Notes: generated from the letters alone by a model not told the origin. 64,000 nt of DNA from Rhynchopus sp. YZ270_cl-10 (GCA_964035575.1 OZ037893.1:620001-684000), one strand, 5' to 3'; shown: positions 37,101 to 48,520, counted from the stretch's first letter. Numbers and translations: made by a program.

Positions 37101-40100
37101 TTCTAAAGCGTGCGTTTTGTATGATACAGAACGGGCCGTTCTAAAGCGTGCGTTTTGTATGATACAGAACGGGCCGTTCTAAAGCGTGCGTTTTGTATGA
37201 TACAGAACGGCTCGTTCTAAAGCGTGCGTTTTGTATGCAACAGAACGACCCGTTCTAAAGCGTGCGTTGTGTATGAAACAGAACGACCCGTTCTAAAGCG
37301 TGCGTTTTGTATGAAACAGAACGGCCCGTTCAAAAGCGTGCGTTTTGTATGAAACAGAACGGCCCGTTCTAAAGCGTGCGTTTTGTATGAAACAGAACGG
37401 CCCGTTCTAAAGCGTGCGTTGTGTATGAAACAGAACGACCCGTTCTAAAGCGTGCGTTTTGTATGAAACAGAACGGCTCGTTCTAAAGCGTGCGTTGTGT
37501 ATGATACAGAACGGGCCGTTCTAAAGCGTGCGTTTTGTATGAAACAGAACGACCCGTTCTAAAGCGTGCGTTTTGTATGAAACAGAACGGCTCGTTCTAA
37601 AGCGTGCGTTTTGTATGAAACAGAACGGCTCGTTCTAAAGCGTGCGTTGTGTATGATACAGAACGGGCCGTTCTAAAGCGTGCGTTTTGTATGAAACAGA
37701 ACTGCTCGTTCTAAAGCGTGCGTTTTGTATGAAACAGAACGGCTCGTTCTAAAGCGTGCGTTTTGTATGAAACAGAACGGCCCGTTCTAAAGCGTGCGTT
37801 GTGTATGATACAGAACGGGCCGTTCTAAAGCGTGCGTTTTGTATGATACAGAACGGCTCGTTCTAAAGCGTGCGTTTTGTATGCAACAGAACAACCCGTT
37901 CTAAAGCGTGCGTTTTGTATGAAACAGAACGGCCCGTTCTAAAGCGTGCGTTGTGTATGCAAGAGAACGACCCGTTCTAAAGCGTGCGTTGTGTATGATA
38001 CAGAACGGGCCGTTCTAAAGCGTGCGTTTTGTATGAAACAGAACGACCCGTTCTAAAGCGTGCGTTTTGTATGAAACAGAACGACCCGTTCAAAAGCGTG
38101 CGTTGTGTATGAAACAGAACGACCCGTTCAAAAGCGTGCGTTTTGTATGAAACAGAACGGCTCGTTCTAAAGCGTGCGTTGTGTATGAAACAGAACGGCC
38201 CGTTCAAAAGCGTGCGTTTTGTATGAAACAGAACGGCTCGTTCTAAAGCGTGCGTTTTGTATGAAACAGAACGGCCCGTTCAAAAGCGTGCGTTTTGTAT
38301 GAAACAGAACGGCTCGTTCTAAAGCCTGCGTTTTGTATGATACAGAACGGGCCGTTCTAAAGCGTGCGTTTTGTATGAAACAGAACGGCCCGTTCAAAAG
38401 CGTGCGTTTTGTATGAAATAGAACGGCTCGTTCTAAAGCGTGCGTTGTGTATGCAACAGAACGGCCCGTTCAAAAGCGTGCGTTGTGTATGAAACAGAAC
38501 GGCTCGTTCTAAAGCGTGCGTTGTGTATGCAACAGAACGACCCGTTCAAAAGCGTGCGTTTTGTATGAAACAGAACGGCCCGTTCAAAAGCGTGCGTTTT
38601 GTATGAAACAGAACGGCTCGTTCTAAAGCGTGCGTTGTGTATGAAACAGAACGGCCCGTTCAAAAGCGTGCGTTTTGTATGAAACAGAACGGCTCTTTCT
38701 AAAGCGTGCGTTTTGTATGAAACAGAACGGCCCGTTCAAAAGCGTGCGTTGTGTATGAAACAGAACGGGCCGTTCTAAAGCGTGCGTTGTGTATGATACA
38801 GAACGGGCCGTTCTAAAGCGTGCGTTTTGTATGAAACAGAACGGCCCGTTCAAAAGCGTGCGTTGTGTATGAAACAGAACGGGCCGTTCTAAAGCGTGCG
38901 TTTTGTATGAAACAGAACGGCCCGTTCAAAAGCGTGCGTTTTGTATGAAACAGAACGGCTCGTTCTAAAGCGTGCGTTGTGTATGATACAGAACGACCCG
39001 TTCTAAAGCGTGCGTTTTGTATGAAACAGAACGACCCGTTCTAAAGCGTGCGTTGTGTATGAAACAGAACGACCCGTTCTAAAGCGTGCGTTTTGTATGA
39101 AACAGAACGGGCCGTTCTAAAGCGTGCGTTTTGTATGAAACAGAACGGCACGTTCAAAAGCGTGCGTTTTGAATGATACAGAACGACCCGTTCTAAAGCG
39201 TGCGTTGTGTATGATACAGAACGGCTCGTTCTAAAGCGTGCGTTTTGTATGCAACAGAACAACCCGTTCTAAAGCGTGCGTTTTGTATGAAACAGAACGA
39301 CCCGTTCTAAAGCGTGCGTTGTGTATGAAACAGAACGACCCGTTCAAAAGCGTGCGTTGTGTATGAAACAGAACGACCCGTTCAAAAGCGTGCGTTTTGT
39401 ATGAAACAGAACGGCTCGTTCTAAAGCGTGCGTTGTGTATGAAACAGAACGGGCCGTTCTAAAGCGTGCGTTTTGTATGAAACAGAACGGCCCGTTCAAA
39501 AGCGTGCGTTTTGTATGAAACAGAACGGCTCGTTCTAAAGCGTGCGTTGTGTATGCAACAGAACGGGCCGTTCTAAAGCGTGCGTTGTGTATGAAACAGA
39601 ACGGCCCGTTCAAAAGCGTGCGTTTTGTATGAAACAGAACGGCCCGTTCAAAAGCGTGCGTTTTGTATGAAACAGAACGGCTCGTTCTAAAGCGTGCGTT
39701 TTGTATGAAACAGAACGGCCCGTTCAAAAGCGTGCGTTTTGTATGAAACAGAACGGGCCGTTCTAAAGCGTGCGTTTTGTATGAAACAGAACGGCCCGTT
39801 CAAAAGCGTGCGTTTTGTATGAAACAGAACGGCTCGTTCTAAAGCGTGCGTTGTGTATGATACAGAACGACCCGTTCTAAAGCGTGCGTTTTGTATGAAA
39901 CAGAACGACCCGTTCTAAAGCGTGCGTTGTGTATGATACAGAACGACCCGTTCTAAAGCGTGCGTTTTGTATGAAACAGAACGGCACGTTCAAAAGCGTG
40001 CGTTTTGAATGACACAGAACGACCCGTTCTAAAGCGTGCGTTGTGTATGATACAGAACGGGCCGTTCTAAAGCGTGCGTTTTGTATGAAACAGAACGGCC

Positions 40101-43100
40101 CGTTCAAAAGCGTGCGTTTTGTATGAAACAGAACGGCCCGTTCTAAAGCGTGCGTTGTGTATGAAACAGAACGGCCCGTTCAAAAGCGTGCGTTTTGTAT
40201 GAAACAGAACGGCTCGTTCTAAAGCGTGCGTTGTGTATGAAACAGAACGGCCCGTTCAAAAGCGTGCGTTTTGTATGAAACAGAACGGCTCTTTCTAAAG
40301 CGTGCGTTTTGTATGAAACAGAACGGCCCGTTCAAAAGCGTGCGTTGTGTATGAAACAGAACGGGCCGTTCTAAAGCGTGCGTTGTGTATGATACAGAAC
40401 GGGCCGTTCTAAAGCGTGCGTTTTGTATGAAACAGAACGGCCCGTTCAAAAGCGTGCGTTGTGTATGAAACAGAACGGGCCGTTCTAAAGCGTGCGTTTT
40501 GTATGAAACAGAACGGCCCGTTCAAAAGCGTGCGTTTTGTATGAAACAGAACGGCTCGTTCTAAAGCGTGCGTTGTGTATGATACAGAACGGGCCGTTCT
40601 AAAGCGTGCGTTTTGTATGAAACAGAACGGCCCGTTCAAAAGCGTGCGTTGTGTATGAAACAGAACGGGCCGTTCTAAAGCGTGCGTTTTGTATGAAACA
40701 GAACGGCCCGTTCAAAAGCGTGCGTTTTGTATGAAACAGAACGACCCGTTCTAAAGCGTGCGTTTTGTATGAAACAGAACGACCCGTTCTAAAGCGTGCG
40801 TTGTGTATGATACAGAACGACCCGTTCTAAAGCGTGCGTTTTGTATGAAACAGAACGGGCCGTTCTAAAGCGTGCGTTTTGTATGAAACAGAACGGCACG
40901 TTCAAAAGCGTGCGTTTTGAATGACACAGAACGACCCGTTCTAAAGCGTGCGTTGTGTATGATACAGAACGGGCCGTTCTAAAGCGTGATGACACAGAAC
41001 GACCCGTTCTAAAGCGTGCGTTGTGTATGATACAGAACGGGCCGTTCTAAAGCGTGCGTTTTGTATGAAACAGAACGGCCCGTTCAAAAGCGTGCGTTTT
41101 GTATGAAACAGAACGGCTCGTTCTAAAGCGTGCGTTGTGTATGAAACAGAACGGGCCGTTCTAAAGCGTGCGTTTTGTATGAAACAGAACGGCCCGTTCA
41201 AAAGCGTGCGTTTTGTATGAAACAGAACGGCTCGTTCTAAAGCGTGCGTTTTGTATGATACAGAACGGGCCGTTCTAAAGCGTGCGTTTTGTATGATACA
41301 GAACGGGCCGTTCTAAAGCGTGCGTTTTGTATGAAACAGAACGGCCCGTTCAAAAGCGTGCGTTTTGTATGAAACAGAACGGCTCGTTCTAAAGCGTGCG
41401 TTGTGTATGAAACAGAACGGGCCGTTCTAAAGCGTGCGTTTTGTATGATACAGAACGGGCCGTTCTAAAGCGTGCGTTTTGTATGAAACAGAACGGCCCG
41501 TTCAAAAGCGTGCGTTTTGTATGAAACAGAACGGCTCGTTCTAAAGCGTGCGTTGTGTATGAAACAGAACGGGCCGTTCTAAAGCGTGCGTTTTGTATGA
41601 TACAGAACGGGCCGTTCTAAAGCGTGCGTTTTGTATGATACAGAACGACCCGTTCTAAAGCGTGCGTTTTGTATGAAACAGAACGACCCGTTCTAAAGCG
41701 TGCGTTGTGTATGATACAGAACGACCCGTTCTAAAGCGTGCGTTTTGTATGAAACAGAACGGGCCGTTCTAAAGCGTGCGTTTTGAATGAAACAGAACGA
41801 CCCGTTCTAAAGCGTGCGTTTTGTATGAAACAGAACGACCCGTTCTAAAGCGTGCGTTGTGTATGATACAGAACGACCCGTTCTAAAGCGTGCGTTGTGT
41901 ATGATACAGAACGGGCCGTTCTAAAGCGTGCGTTTTGTATGAAACAGAACGGCTCGTTCTAAAGCGTGCGTTGTGTATGATACAGAACGGGCCGTTCTAA
42001 AGCGTGCGTTTTGTATGAAACAGAACGACCCGTTCTAAAGCGTGCGTTTTGTATGAAACAGAACGGCTCGTTCTAAAGCGTGCGTTGTGTATGATACAGA
42101 ACGACCCGTTCTAAAGCGTGCGTTTTGTATGAAACAGAACGACCCGTTCTAAAGCGTGCGTTTTGTATGAAACAGAACGGCCCGTTCAAAAGCGTGCGTT
42201 GTGTATGAAACAGAACGGGCCGTTCTAAAGCGTGCGTTTTGTATGAAACAGAACGGCCCGTTCAAAAGCGTGCGTTGTGTATGAAACAGAACGGGCCGTT
42301 CTAAAGCGTGCGTTTTGTATGAAACAGAACGGCCCGTTCAAAAGCGTGCGTTTTGTATGAAACAGAACGACCCGTTCTAAAGCGTGCGTTTTGTATGAAA
42401 CAGAACGACCCGTTCTAAAGCGTGCGTTGTGTATGATACAGAACGACCCGTTCTAAAGCGTGCGTTTTGTATGAAACAGAACGGGCCGTTCTAAAGCGTG
42501 CGTTTTGTATGAAACAGAACGGCACGTTCAAAAGCGTGCGTTTTGAATGACACAGAACGACCCGTTCTAAAGCGTGCGTTGTGTATGATACAGAACGGGC
42601 CGTTCTAAAGCGTGATGACACAGAACGACCCGTTCTAAAGCGTGCGTTGTGTATGATACAGAACGGGCCGTTCTAAAGCGTGCGTTTTGTATGAAACAGA
42701 ACGGCCCGTTCAAAAGCGTGCGTTTTGTATGAAACAGAACGGCTCGTTCTAAAGCGTGCGTTGTGTATGAAACAGAACGGGCCGTTCTAAAGCGTGCGTT
42801 TTGTATGAAACAGAACGGCCCGTTCAAAAGCGTGCGTTTTGTATGAAACAGAACGGCTCGTTCTAAAGCGTGCGTTTTGTATGATACAGAACGGGCCGTT
42901 CTAAAGCGTGCGTTTTGTATGATACAGAACGGGCCGTTCTAAAGCGTGCGTTTTGTATGAAACAGAACGGCCCGTTCAAAAGCGTGCGTTTTGTATGAAA
43001 CAGAACGGCTCGTTCTAAAGCGTGCGTTTTGTATGATACAGAACGGGCCGTTCTAAAGCGTGCGTTTTGTATGATACAGAACGGGCCGTTCTAAAGCGTG

Positions 43101-45974
43101 CGTTTTGTATGAAACAGAACGGCCCGTTCAAAAGCGTGCGTTTTGTATGATACAGAACGGCTCGTTCTAAAGCGTGCGTTGTGTATGAAACAGAACGGGC
43201 CGTTCTAAAGCGTGCGTTTTGAATGAAACAGAACGACCCGTTCTAAAGCGTGCGTTTTGTATGAAACAGAACGACCCGTTCTAAAGCGTGCGTTGTGTAT
43301 GATACAGAACGACCCGTTCTAAAGCGTGCGTTGTGTATGATACAGAACGGGCCGTTCTAAAGCGTGCGTTTTGTATGAAACAGAACGGCTCGTTCTAAAG
43401 CGTGCGTTGTGTATGATACAGAACGGGCCGTTCTAAAGCGTGCGTTTTGTATGAAACAGAACGACCCGTTCTAAAGCGTGCGTTTTGTATGAAACAGAAC
43501 GGCTCGTTCTAAAGCGTGCGTTGTGTATGATACAGAACGACCCGTTCTAAAGCGTGCGTTTTGTATGAAACAGAACGACCCGTTCTAAAGCGTGCGTTTT
43601 GTATGAAACAGAACGACCCGTTCTAAAGCGTGCGTTGTGTATGATACAGAACGACCCGTTCTAAAGCGTGCGTTTTGTATGAAACAGAACGGCCCGTTCA
43701 AAAGCGTGCGTTTTGTATGAAACAGAACGGCTCGTTCTAAAGCGTGCGTTGTGTATGATACAGAACGACCCGTTCTAAAGCGTGCGTTTTGTATGAAACA
43801 GAACGACCCGTTCTAAAGCGTGCGTTGTGTATGATACAGAACGACCCGTTCTAAAGCGTGCGTTTTGTATGAAACAGAACGACCCGTTCTAAAGCGTGCG
43901 TTGTGTATGATACAGAACGGGCCGTTCTAAAGCGTGCGTTGTGTATGATACAGAACGGGCCGTTCTAAAGCGTGCGTTTTGTATGCAACAGAACAACCCG
44001 TTCTAAAGCGTGCGTTTTGTATGAAACAGAACGGGCCGTTCTAAAGCGTGCGTTTTGTATTAAACAGAACGGCTCGTTCTAAAGCGTGCGTTTTGTATGA
44101 AACAGAACGACCCGTTCTAAAGCGTGCGTTTTGTATGAAACAGAACGGCTCGTTCTAAAGCGTGCGTTGTGTATGATACAGAACGGGCCGTTCTAAAGCG
44201 TGCGTTGTGTATGATACAGAACGGGCCGTTCTAAAGCGTGCGTTTTGTATGCAACAGAACGGCTCGTTCTAAAGCGTGCGTTTTGTATGATACAGAACGG
44301 GCCGTTCTAAAGCGTGCGTTTTGTATGATACAGAACGGGCCGTTCTAAAGCGTGCGTTTTGTATGAAACAGAACGGCTCGTTCTAAAGCGTGCGTTTTGT
44401 ATGATACAGAACGGGCCGTTCTAAAGCGTGCGTTTTGTATGATACAGAACGGGCCGTTCTAAAGCGTGCGTTTTGTATGAAACAGAACGGCCCGTTCAAA
44501 AGCGTGCGTTTTGTATGAAACAGAACGGCTCGTTCTAAAGCGTGCGTTTTGTATGAAACAGAACGGCCCGTTCAAAAGCGTGCGTTTTGTATGAAACAGA
44601 ACGGCTCGTTCTAAAGCGTGCGTTGTGTATGATACAGAACGGGCCGTTCTAAAGCGTGCGTTTTGTATGAAACAGAACGGCTCGTTCTAAAGCGTGCGTT
44701 TTGTATGAAACAGAACGGCCCGTTCTAAAGCGTGCGTTTTGTATGAAACAGAACGGCCCGTTCTAAAGCGTGCGTTGTGTATGAAACAGAACGACCCGTT
44801 CTAAAGCGTGCGTTGTGTATGAAACAGAACGGCTCGTTCTAAAGCGTGCGTTTTGTATGAAACAGAACGGCTCGTTCTAAAGCGTGCGTTCTGTATGCAA
44901 CAGAACGGCCCGTTCGAAAGCGTGCGTTTTGTATGATACAGAACGGCCCGTTCTAAAGCGTGCGTTTTGTATGAAACAGAACGGCTCGTTCTAAAGCGTG
45001 CGTTTTGTATGAAACAGAACGGCTCGTTCTAAAGCGTGCGTTCTGTATGCAACAGAACGGCCCGTTCGAAAGCGTGCGTTTTGTATGAAACAGAACGGCC
45101 CGTTCGAAAGCGTGCGTTTTGTATGATACAGAACGGCCCGTTCTAAAGCGTGCGTTTTGTATGATACAGAACGGCCCGTTCTAAAGCGTGCGTTTTGTAT
45201 GAAACAGAACGACCCGTTCTAAAGCGTGCGTTTTGTATGAAACAGAACGGCTCGTTCTAAAGCGTGCGTTTTGTATGATACAGAACGGCCCGTTCTAAAG
45301 CGTGCGTTTTGTATGATACAGAACGGCCCGTTCTAAAGCGTGCGTTGTGTATGAAACAGAACGGCCCGTTCTAAAGCGTGCGTTGTGTATGAAACAGAAC
45401 GGCTCGTTCTAAAGCGTGCGTTGTGTATGATACAGAACGGGCCGTTCTAAAGCGTGCGTTTTGTATGAAACAGAACGGCTCGTTCTAAAGCGTGCGTTTT
45501 GTATGAAACAGAACGGCTCGTTCTAAAGCGTGCGTTGTGTATGCAACAGAACGGCCCGTTCTAAAGCGTGCGTTGTGTATGCAACAGAACGGCTCGTTCT
45601 AAAGCGTGCGTTGTGTATGCAACAGAACGACCCGTTCTAAAGCGTGCGTTGTGTATGCAACAGAACGGCTCGTTCTAAAGCGTGCGTTGTGTATGGAACA
45701 GAACGGCTCGTTCTAAAGCGTGCGTTGTGTATGAAACAGAACGACCCGTTCTAAAGCGTGCGTTGTGTATGCAACAGAACGGCCCGTTCTAAAGCGTGCG
45801 TTGTGTATGCAACAGAACGGCTCGTTCTAAAGCGTGCGTTGTGTATGCAACAGAACGGCCCGTTCTAAAGCGTGCGTTGTGTATGCAACAGAACGGCCCG
45901 TTCTAAAGCGTGCGTTGTGTATGCAACAGAACGGCCCGTTCTAAAGCGTGCGTTTTGTATGAAACAGAACGGCT

Positions 45975-46125
45975 CGTTCTAAAGCGTGCGTTTTGCATGA
46001 AACAGAACGGCTCGTTCTCAAGCGTGCCTTGTGTATGCAACAGAACGGCCCGTTCGAAAGCCTGCGTTGTGTATGCAACAGAACGGCTCGTTCTAAAGCG
46101 TGCGTTTTGTATGAAACAGAACGGC
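45975..46125. repeat. Right-edge variant block identical to the left edge
   Basis: Exact 151-base partner of 6398-6548. Upstream of it, from about 44880, other rare variants appear (GTTCTGTATGCAAC, GTTCGAAAGCG), and downstream the units decay until the array stops at 46535. Confidence 0.9.
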
Positions 46126-46685
46126 TCGTTCTAAAGCGTGCGTTGTGTATGCAACAGAACGGCCCGTTCTAAAGCGTGCGTTTTGTATGAAACAGAACGG
46201 CTCGTTCTAAAGCGTGCGTTGTGTATGCAACAGAACGGCCCGTTCTAAAGCGTGCGTTGTGTATGAAACAGAACGACCCGTTCTAAAGCGTGCGTTGTGT
46301 ATGCAACAGAACGGCCCGTTCTAAAGCGTGCGTTGTGTATGCAACAGAACGGCTCGTTCTAAAGCGTGCGTTGTGTATGAAACAGAACGACCCGTTCAAA
46401 AGCGTTCGTTGTGTGTGAAACAGAACGGCTCGTTAAAAAGCCTGCGTTTTGTATGAAACAGACGTACCGTTCAGAAGCGTGCGTTTTGTATGAAACAGAA
46501 CGGCCCGTTCTAAACCGTGCGTTGTATATGAAACAATGTAACACAGTACCCGCTGACTCCTGTGGTTTCCTCTGTTTTTTTGTGCGTGTTTTGTGGAGGT
46601 GTTTTTGTAGGCTAGTTTATGTCTCGGAAATTTGGGTTTGGTGGGTTTTGAGAGGGTTGTTAAGGGTAGGGCAGGGTTTGTCATT

Positions 46686-46845
46686 CTATGGCACTGTATA
46701 GCACGGTATGGCTCATTGTCGCACGGGATGGCACAGTTTGGCACGGGTCTGGCACAGCTGTGGAACAGGTATGGCACGGTTAGGGGGAGGGGGGTTTTTT
46801 TTTTGCACTTTATGGGACGGTGTGGAAGGGTATGGGACATGATTA
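46686..46845 (+). repeat. Degenerate 10-bp tandem repeat (TATGGCACGG)
   Basis: Successive decamers can be lined up: TATGGCACTG, TATAGCACGG, TATGGCTCAT, TGTCGCACGG, GATGGCACAG, TTTGGCACGG, then two slightly longer ones and TATGGCACGG again. After a G/T-run the theme resumes as TATGGGACGG and TATGGGACAT. It begins 150 bp beyond the satellite edge and is unrelated in sequence to the 38-bp unit. Open frames through it on both strands are repeat artefacts. Confidence 0.7.
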
Positions 46846-46871
46846 CCCCAAAATAATAACGCAAACGTGCT

Positions 46872-46975
46872 GTATGGGAGGGTATGGTTGGGTATGCTGG
46901 GGTATGCGAGGGTTAGGGAGGGTTTGGGAGGATTTGGAGTCATTGGAGGCGGTATGGGGGGGTATGGGACACGAT
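46872..46975 (+). other. G-run cluster with G-quadruplex potential
   Basis: About ten runs of three or more G occur within 100 bases, many in the form GGGTATG or GGGTTTGGG, with loops of 1-7 bases. One GGGTTAGGG is present, but there is no telomeric array. The cluster directly follows the decamer repeat. Confidence 0.65.
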
Positions 46976-46984
46976 TTGCCAGAA

Positions 46985-47384
46985 AAATGGACAAATTTCA
47001 TAAACCGACCCGTGGCGTCAACTAGCCTATTTAAGGTACAGTGGCGCTTTGTTTTTGCTGAGGTTGGGTAATATGCAACAATTTGAGAGCTGTTTTTTTT
47101 GGTGTTTCGGGTTTCATGATGTTTCTGCACCGACAGGTGTTGCTTAACAACGAAGTACCGGTGTTGTGGGTTTTATGTGAGGTTTTTTGATGTGGAACCT
47201 TTTGCTCTTAGGTGTGGACTATTTTAGCTTGTGTTTTGGCAGTGCCCGTGATACGTACTATGTATGGTACAATTGGGTTATTTTGGGGCGTATTGGGTCA
47301 TTTTGGTGCGTTTATGTATTGGTAATGGCGGAACTTATTGCTCTCTGGTTTTGTTCGATTTCCCCCGTTTGACCTCTGTCTGGC
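46985..47384. other. No gene seen
   Basis: T-rich spacer with frames under about 95 codons. No landmark recognised. Confidence 0.5.
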
Positions 47385-47690
47385 TCTGGATGAAGATCCT
47401 TTTGTTTGGAGTCAGAAGGATTTTTGACACACGGAGATCTGCCACATCCCGGGGTGAGATGTGCGGAGTATTTATGACTTCTTAGGTCTGAATTGCACTT
47501 CGCGGTTTGCCCCAAGCGGAAGACACCCTTGTTCAGAAGTTGGGTTTAACCCTTCTTCCGCACCTCGACCCCTCTGCACTGTCCGCGCAGATTTACTTTA
47601 GGTACCTTGCTATGCTTCCACGGTAACTCATGCAAAATCATTTTTGGTGTGGCTGAAGGGGGGTGCTATTTTGTTCAATTTTCTGCTCTT
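47385..47690 (+). repeat. Repeat E, copy 1 (5' part)
   Basis: Shares with 61135-61330 the ordered landmarks TTTGGAGTCAG, CTGCCACATCC, GGGGTGAGATGTGC, ATTGCACTTCGCGG, GAAGACACCCTT and ACTGTCCGCG. It then matches the 62.5-kb copy at GCTATGCTTCCACG. CACATC and GATGTG flank a 9-base loop and are kept in both copies. The TATA-bearing 3' part is absent or unrecognisable here. Confidence 0.7.
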
Positions 47691-48510
47691 TTGGGTCGGA
47701 CACTGCAAATAACGGCGTTTTAGCCTGTATTGTTTGTTACGAAACCCCGTGCAGACTACCATTTAATTACTTGCTTACTCGACCCCCAATCCTTAGTCTG
47801 CAGACTGCACCCCACCCCCTCCCCCGTTTTTGTTTAACGTAGTTACACCCTAACGACGGGTGTCTTCCCCTAGGATACATTCAAACCAAGGAGTGGGTGG
47901 CCGCAAGCGATCCTTTTGAACTGCTGCTTGCAGGTTTTCTGTTTGCCTCTGCTTACGCAGAGCATTTGAAGGGGGGTTAAGTGGTGTGCAACACAGGCCT
48001 ACCAGAAATTGCAAAGGATGAGGACGCCAAGCCTCGATATCTGCAGCTAGTAGACCGAGCCGTTCTGGAGCACCATGGTCACCGCGGAGTCGCAGTATCT
48101 TGCTTTGTATGCAACTGCAGTCTCCCTCTTCTCCCTCTAACAATGATGCTGACTCCTCGCCCTCCCCTCACCCCTCCTCGGGAAGAAAGTTTGTGCAAAG
48201 GGCTGATGTGGTTGATCCTCTCATACGATGCACTACTGTCAGAAGTGCTGCTAAGATTCGCAGTCGAGCCAGCTTTCCACCGACCGATCAACTAGATGGT
48301 GATAGAGCACTTTGCAGGTGTTGACGAGAAGGCAGGCATATTTACGAACGGTGCTGCATCATATACCACCTGAGGTTGATGAAGTTTTGCTGCAGTGTAC
48401 GCATTTTACGTAGTCCTTCAGACCTTGAGGTGCACACAGCTGTGTGACTAACGTCTGAAGCCAACCTTGAGTTAAGTTTTTTGTATACCCACACACTTCA
48501 CCACTATTTT
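47691..48510 (+). other. Spacer upstream of SDH2N; one weak coding-like stretch
   Basis: A frame at 48100-48324 (74 codons) has a composition that looks coding, with a Ser/Pro/Asp-rich start and then KFVQRADVVDPLIRCTTV, but it has no convincing start or splice sites and no family I know. It could be a decayed exon. Otherwise nothing is seen. Confidence 0.3.
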
Positions 48511-48520
48511 TTTTGTTCAG
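48511..48520 (+). other. Probable trans-splice acceptor of SDH2N
   Basis: An eight-T tract runs into GTTCAG ending at 48520, 49 bases before the ATG at 48570. A 5' exon is not needed to complete the protein, so a spliced-leader acceptor is the simplest reading. Confidence 0.5.

Larger units (their letters stand above)
10646..37699. repeat. Higher-order repeat markers (five copies)
   Basis: The rare dyad variant GAACTGCTCG occurs at 10646, 17782, 24264, 30154 and 37699, giving steps of 7136, 6482, 5890 and 7545 bp. An independent marker, GAAATAGAAC in place of GAAACAGAAC, starts at 11286, 18422, 24904, 30870 and 38415, with steps of 7136, 6482, 5966 and 7545. The 76-bp difference in the third step is a two-unit insertion between the markers in the fourth copy. 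Long runs of variant units between markers keep the same order in each copy. Confidence 0.92.
6117..46535. repeat. 40.4-kb satellite of 38-bp units with higher-order repeats
   Basis: About 1,065 head-to-tail units of 38 bp. Each unit begins with the 13-nt dyad GAACGGNCCGTTC or a close variant, continues with an AAAGCGTGCGTT core and ends GTATG(A/T/C)AACA. Variation is confined to few positions: the dyad centre (GCT, GCC, GGC, ACC), T or A after GTTC, T or G in GTTNTGT, and the base after GTATG. From 6398 to 45974 the spacing equals 1,043 units exactly, with only seven 30-bp units and one 37-bp unit. Units are grouped in 114-bp trimers and 5.9-7.5-kb higher-order blocks. Edge units are more diverged than central ones. 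No function is known; a centromeric or other structural satellite is possible. Collapsed or misjoined assembly cannot be excluded. Confidence 0.97.

Noticed and set aside
6117-46535. CRISPR array
   Set aside because: Units are directly abutting with no unique spacers, and no cas genes are present; the setting is eukaryotic.
6047-46544. Dozens of 68-165-codon open frames on the minus strand (NGPFCFIQNARFRT...) and a few on the plus strand inside the array
   Set aside because: 38 is not a multiple of 3, so the frame returns only every 114 bp. The frames are by-products of trimer periodicity, start at non-ATG codons, and end whenever the TTCT/TTCA pattern shifts. They do not indicate a repeat protein.
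46910-46925. Telomere repeat (GGGTTAGGG)
   Set aside because: A single occurrence in a G-rich tract; no tandem TTAGGG array.
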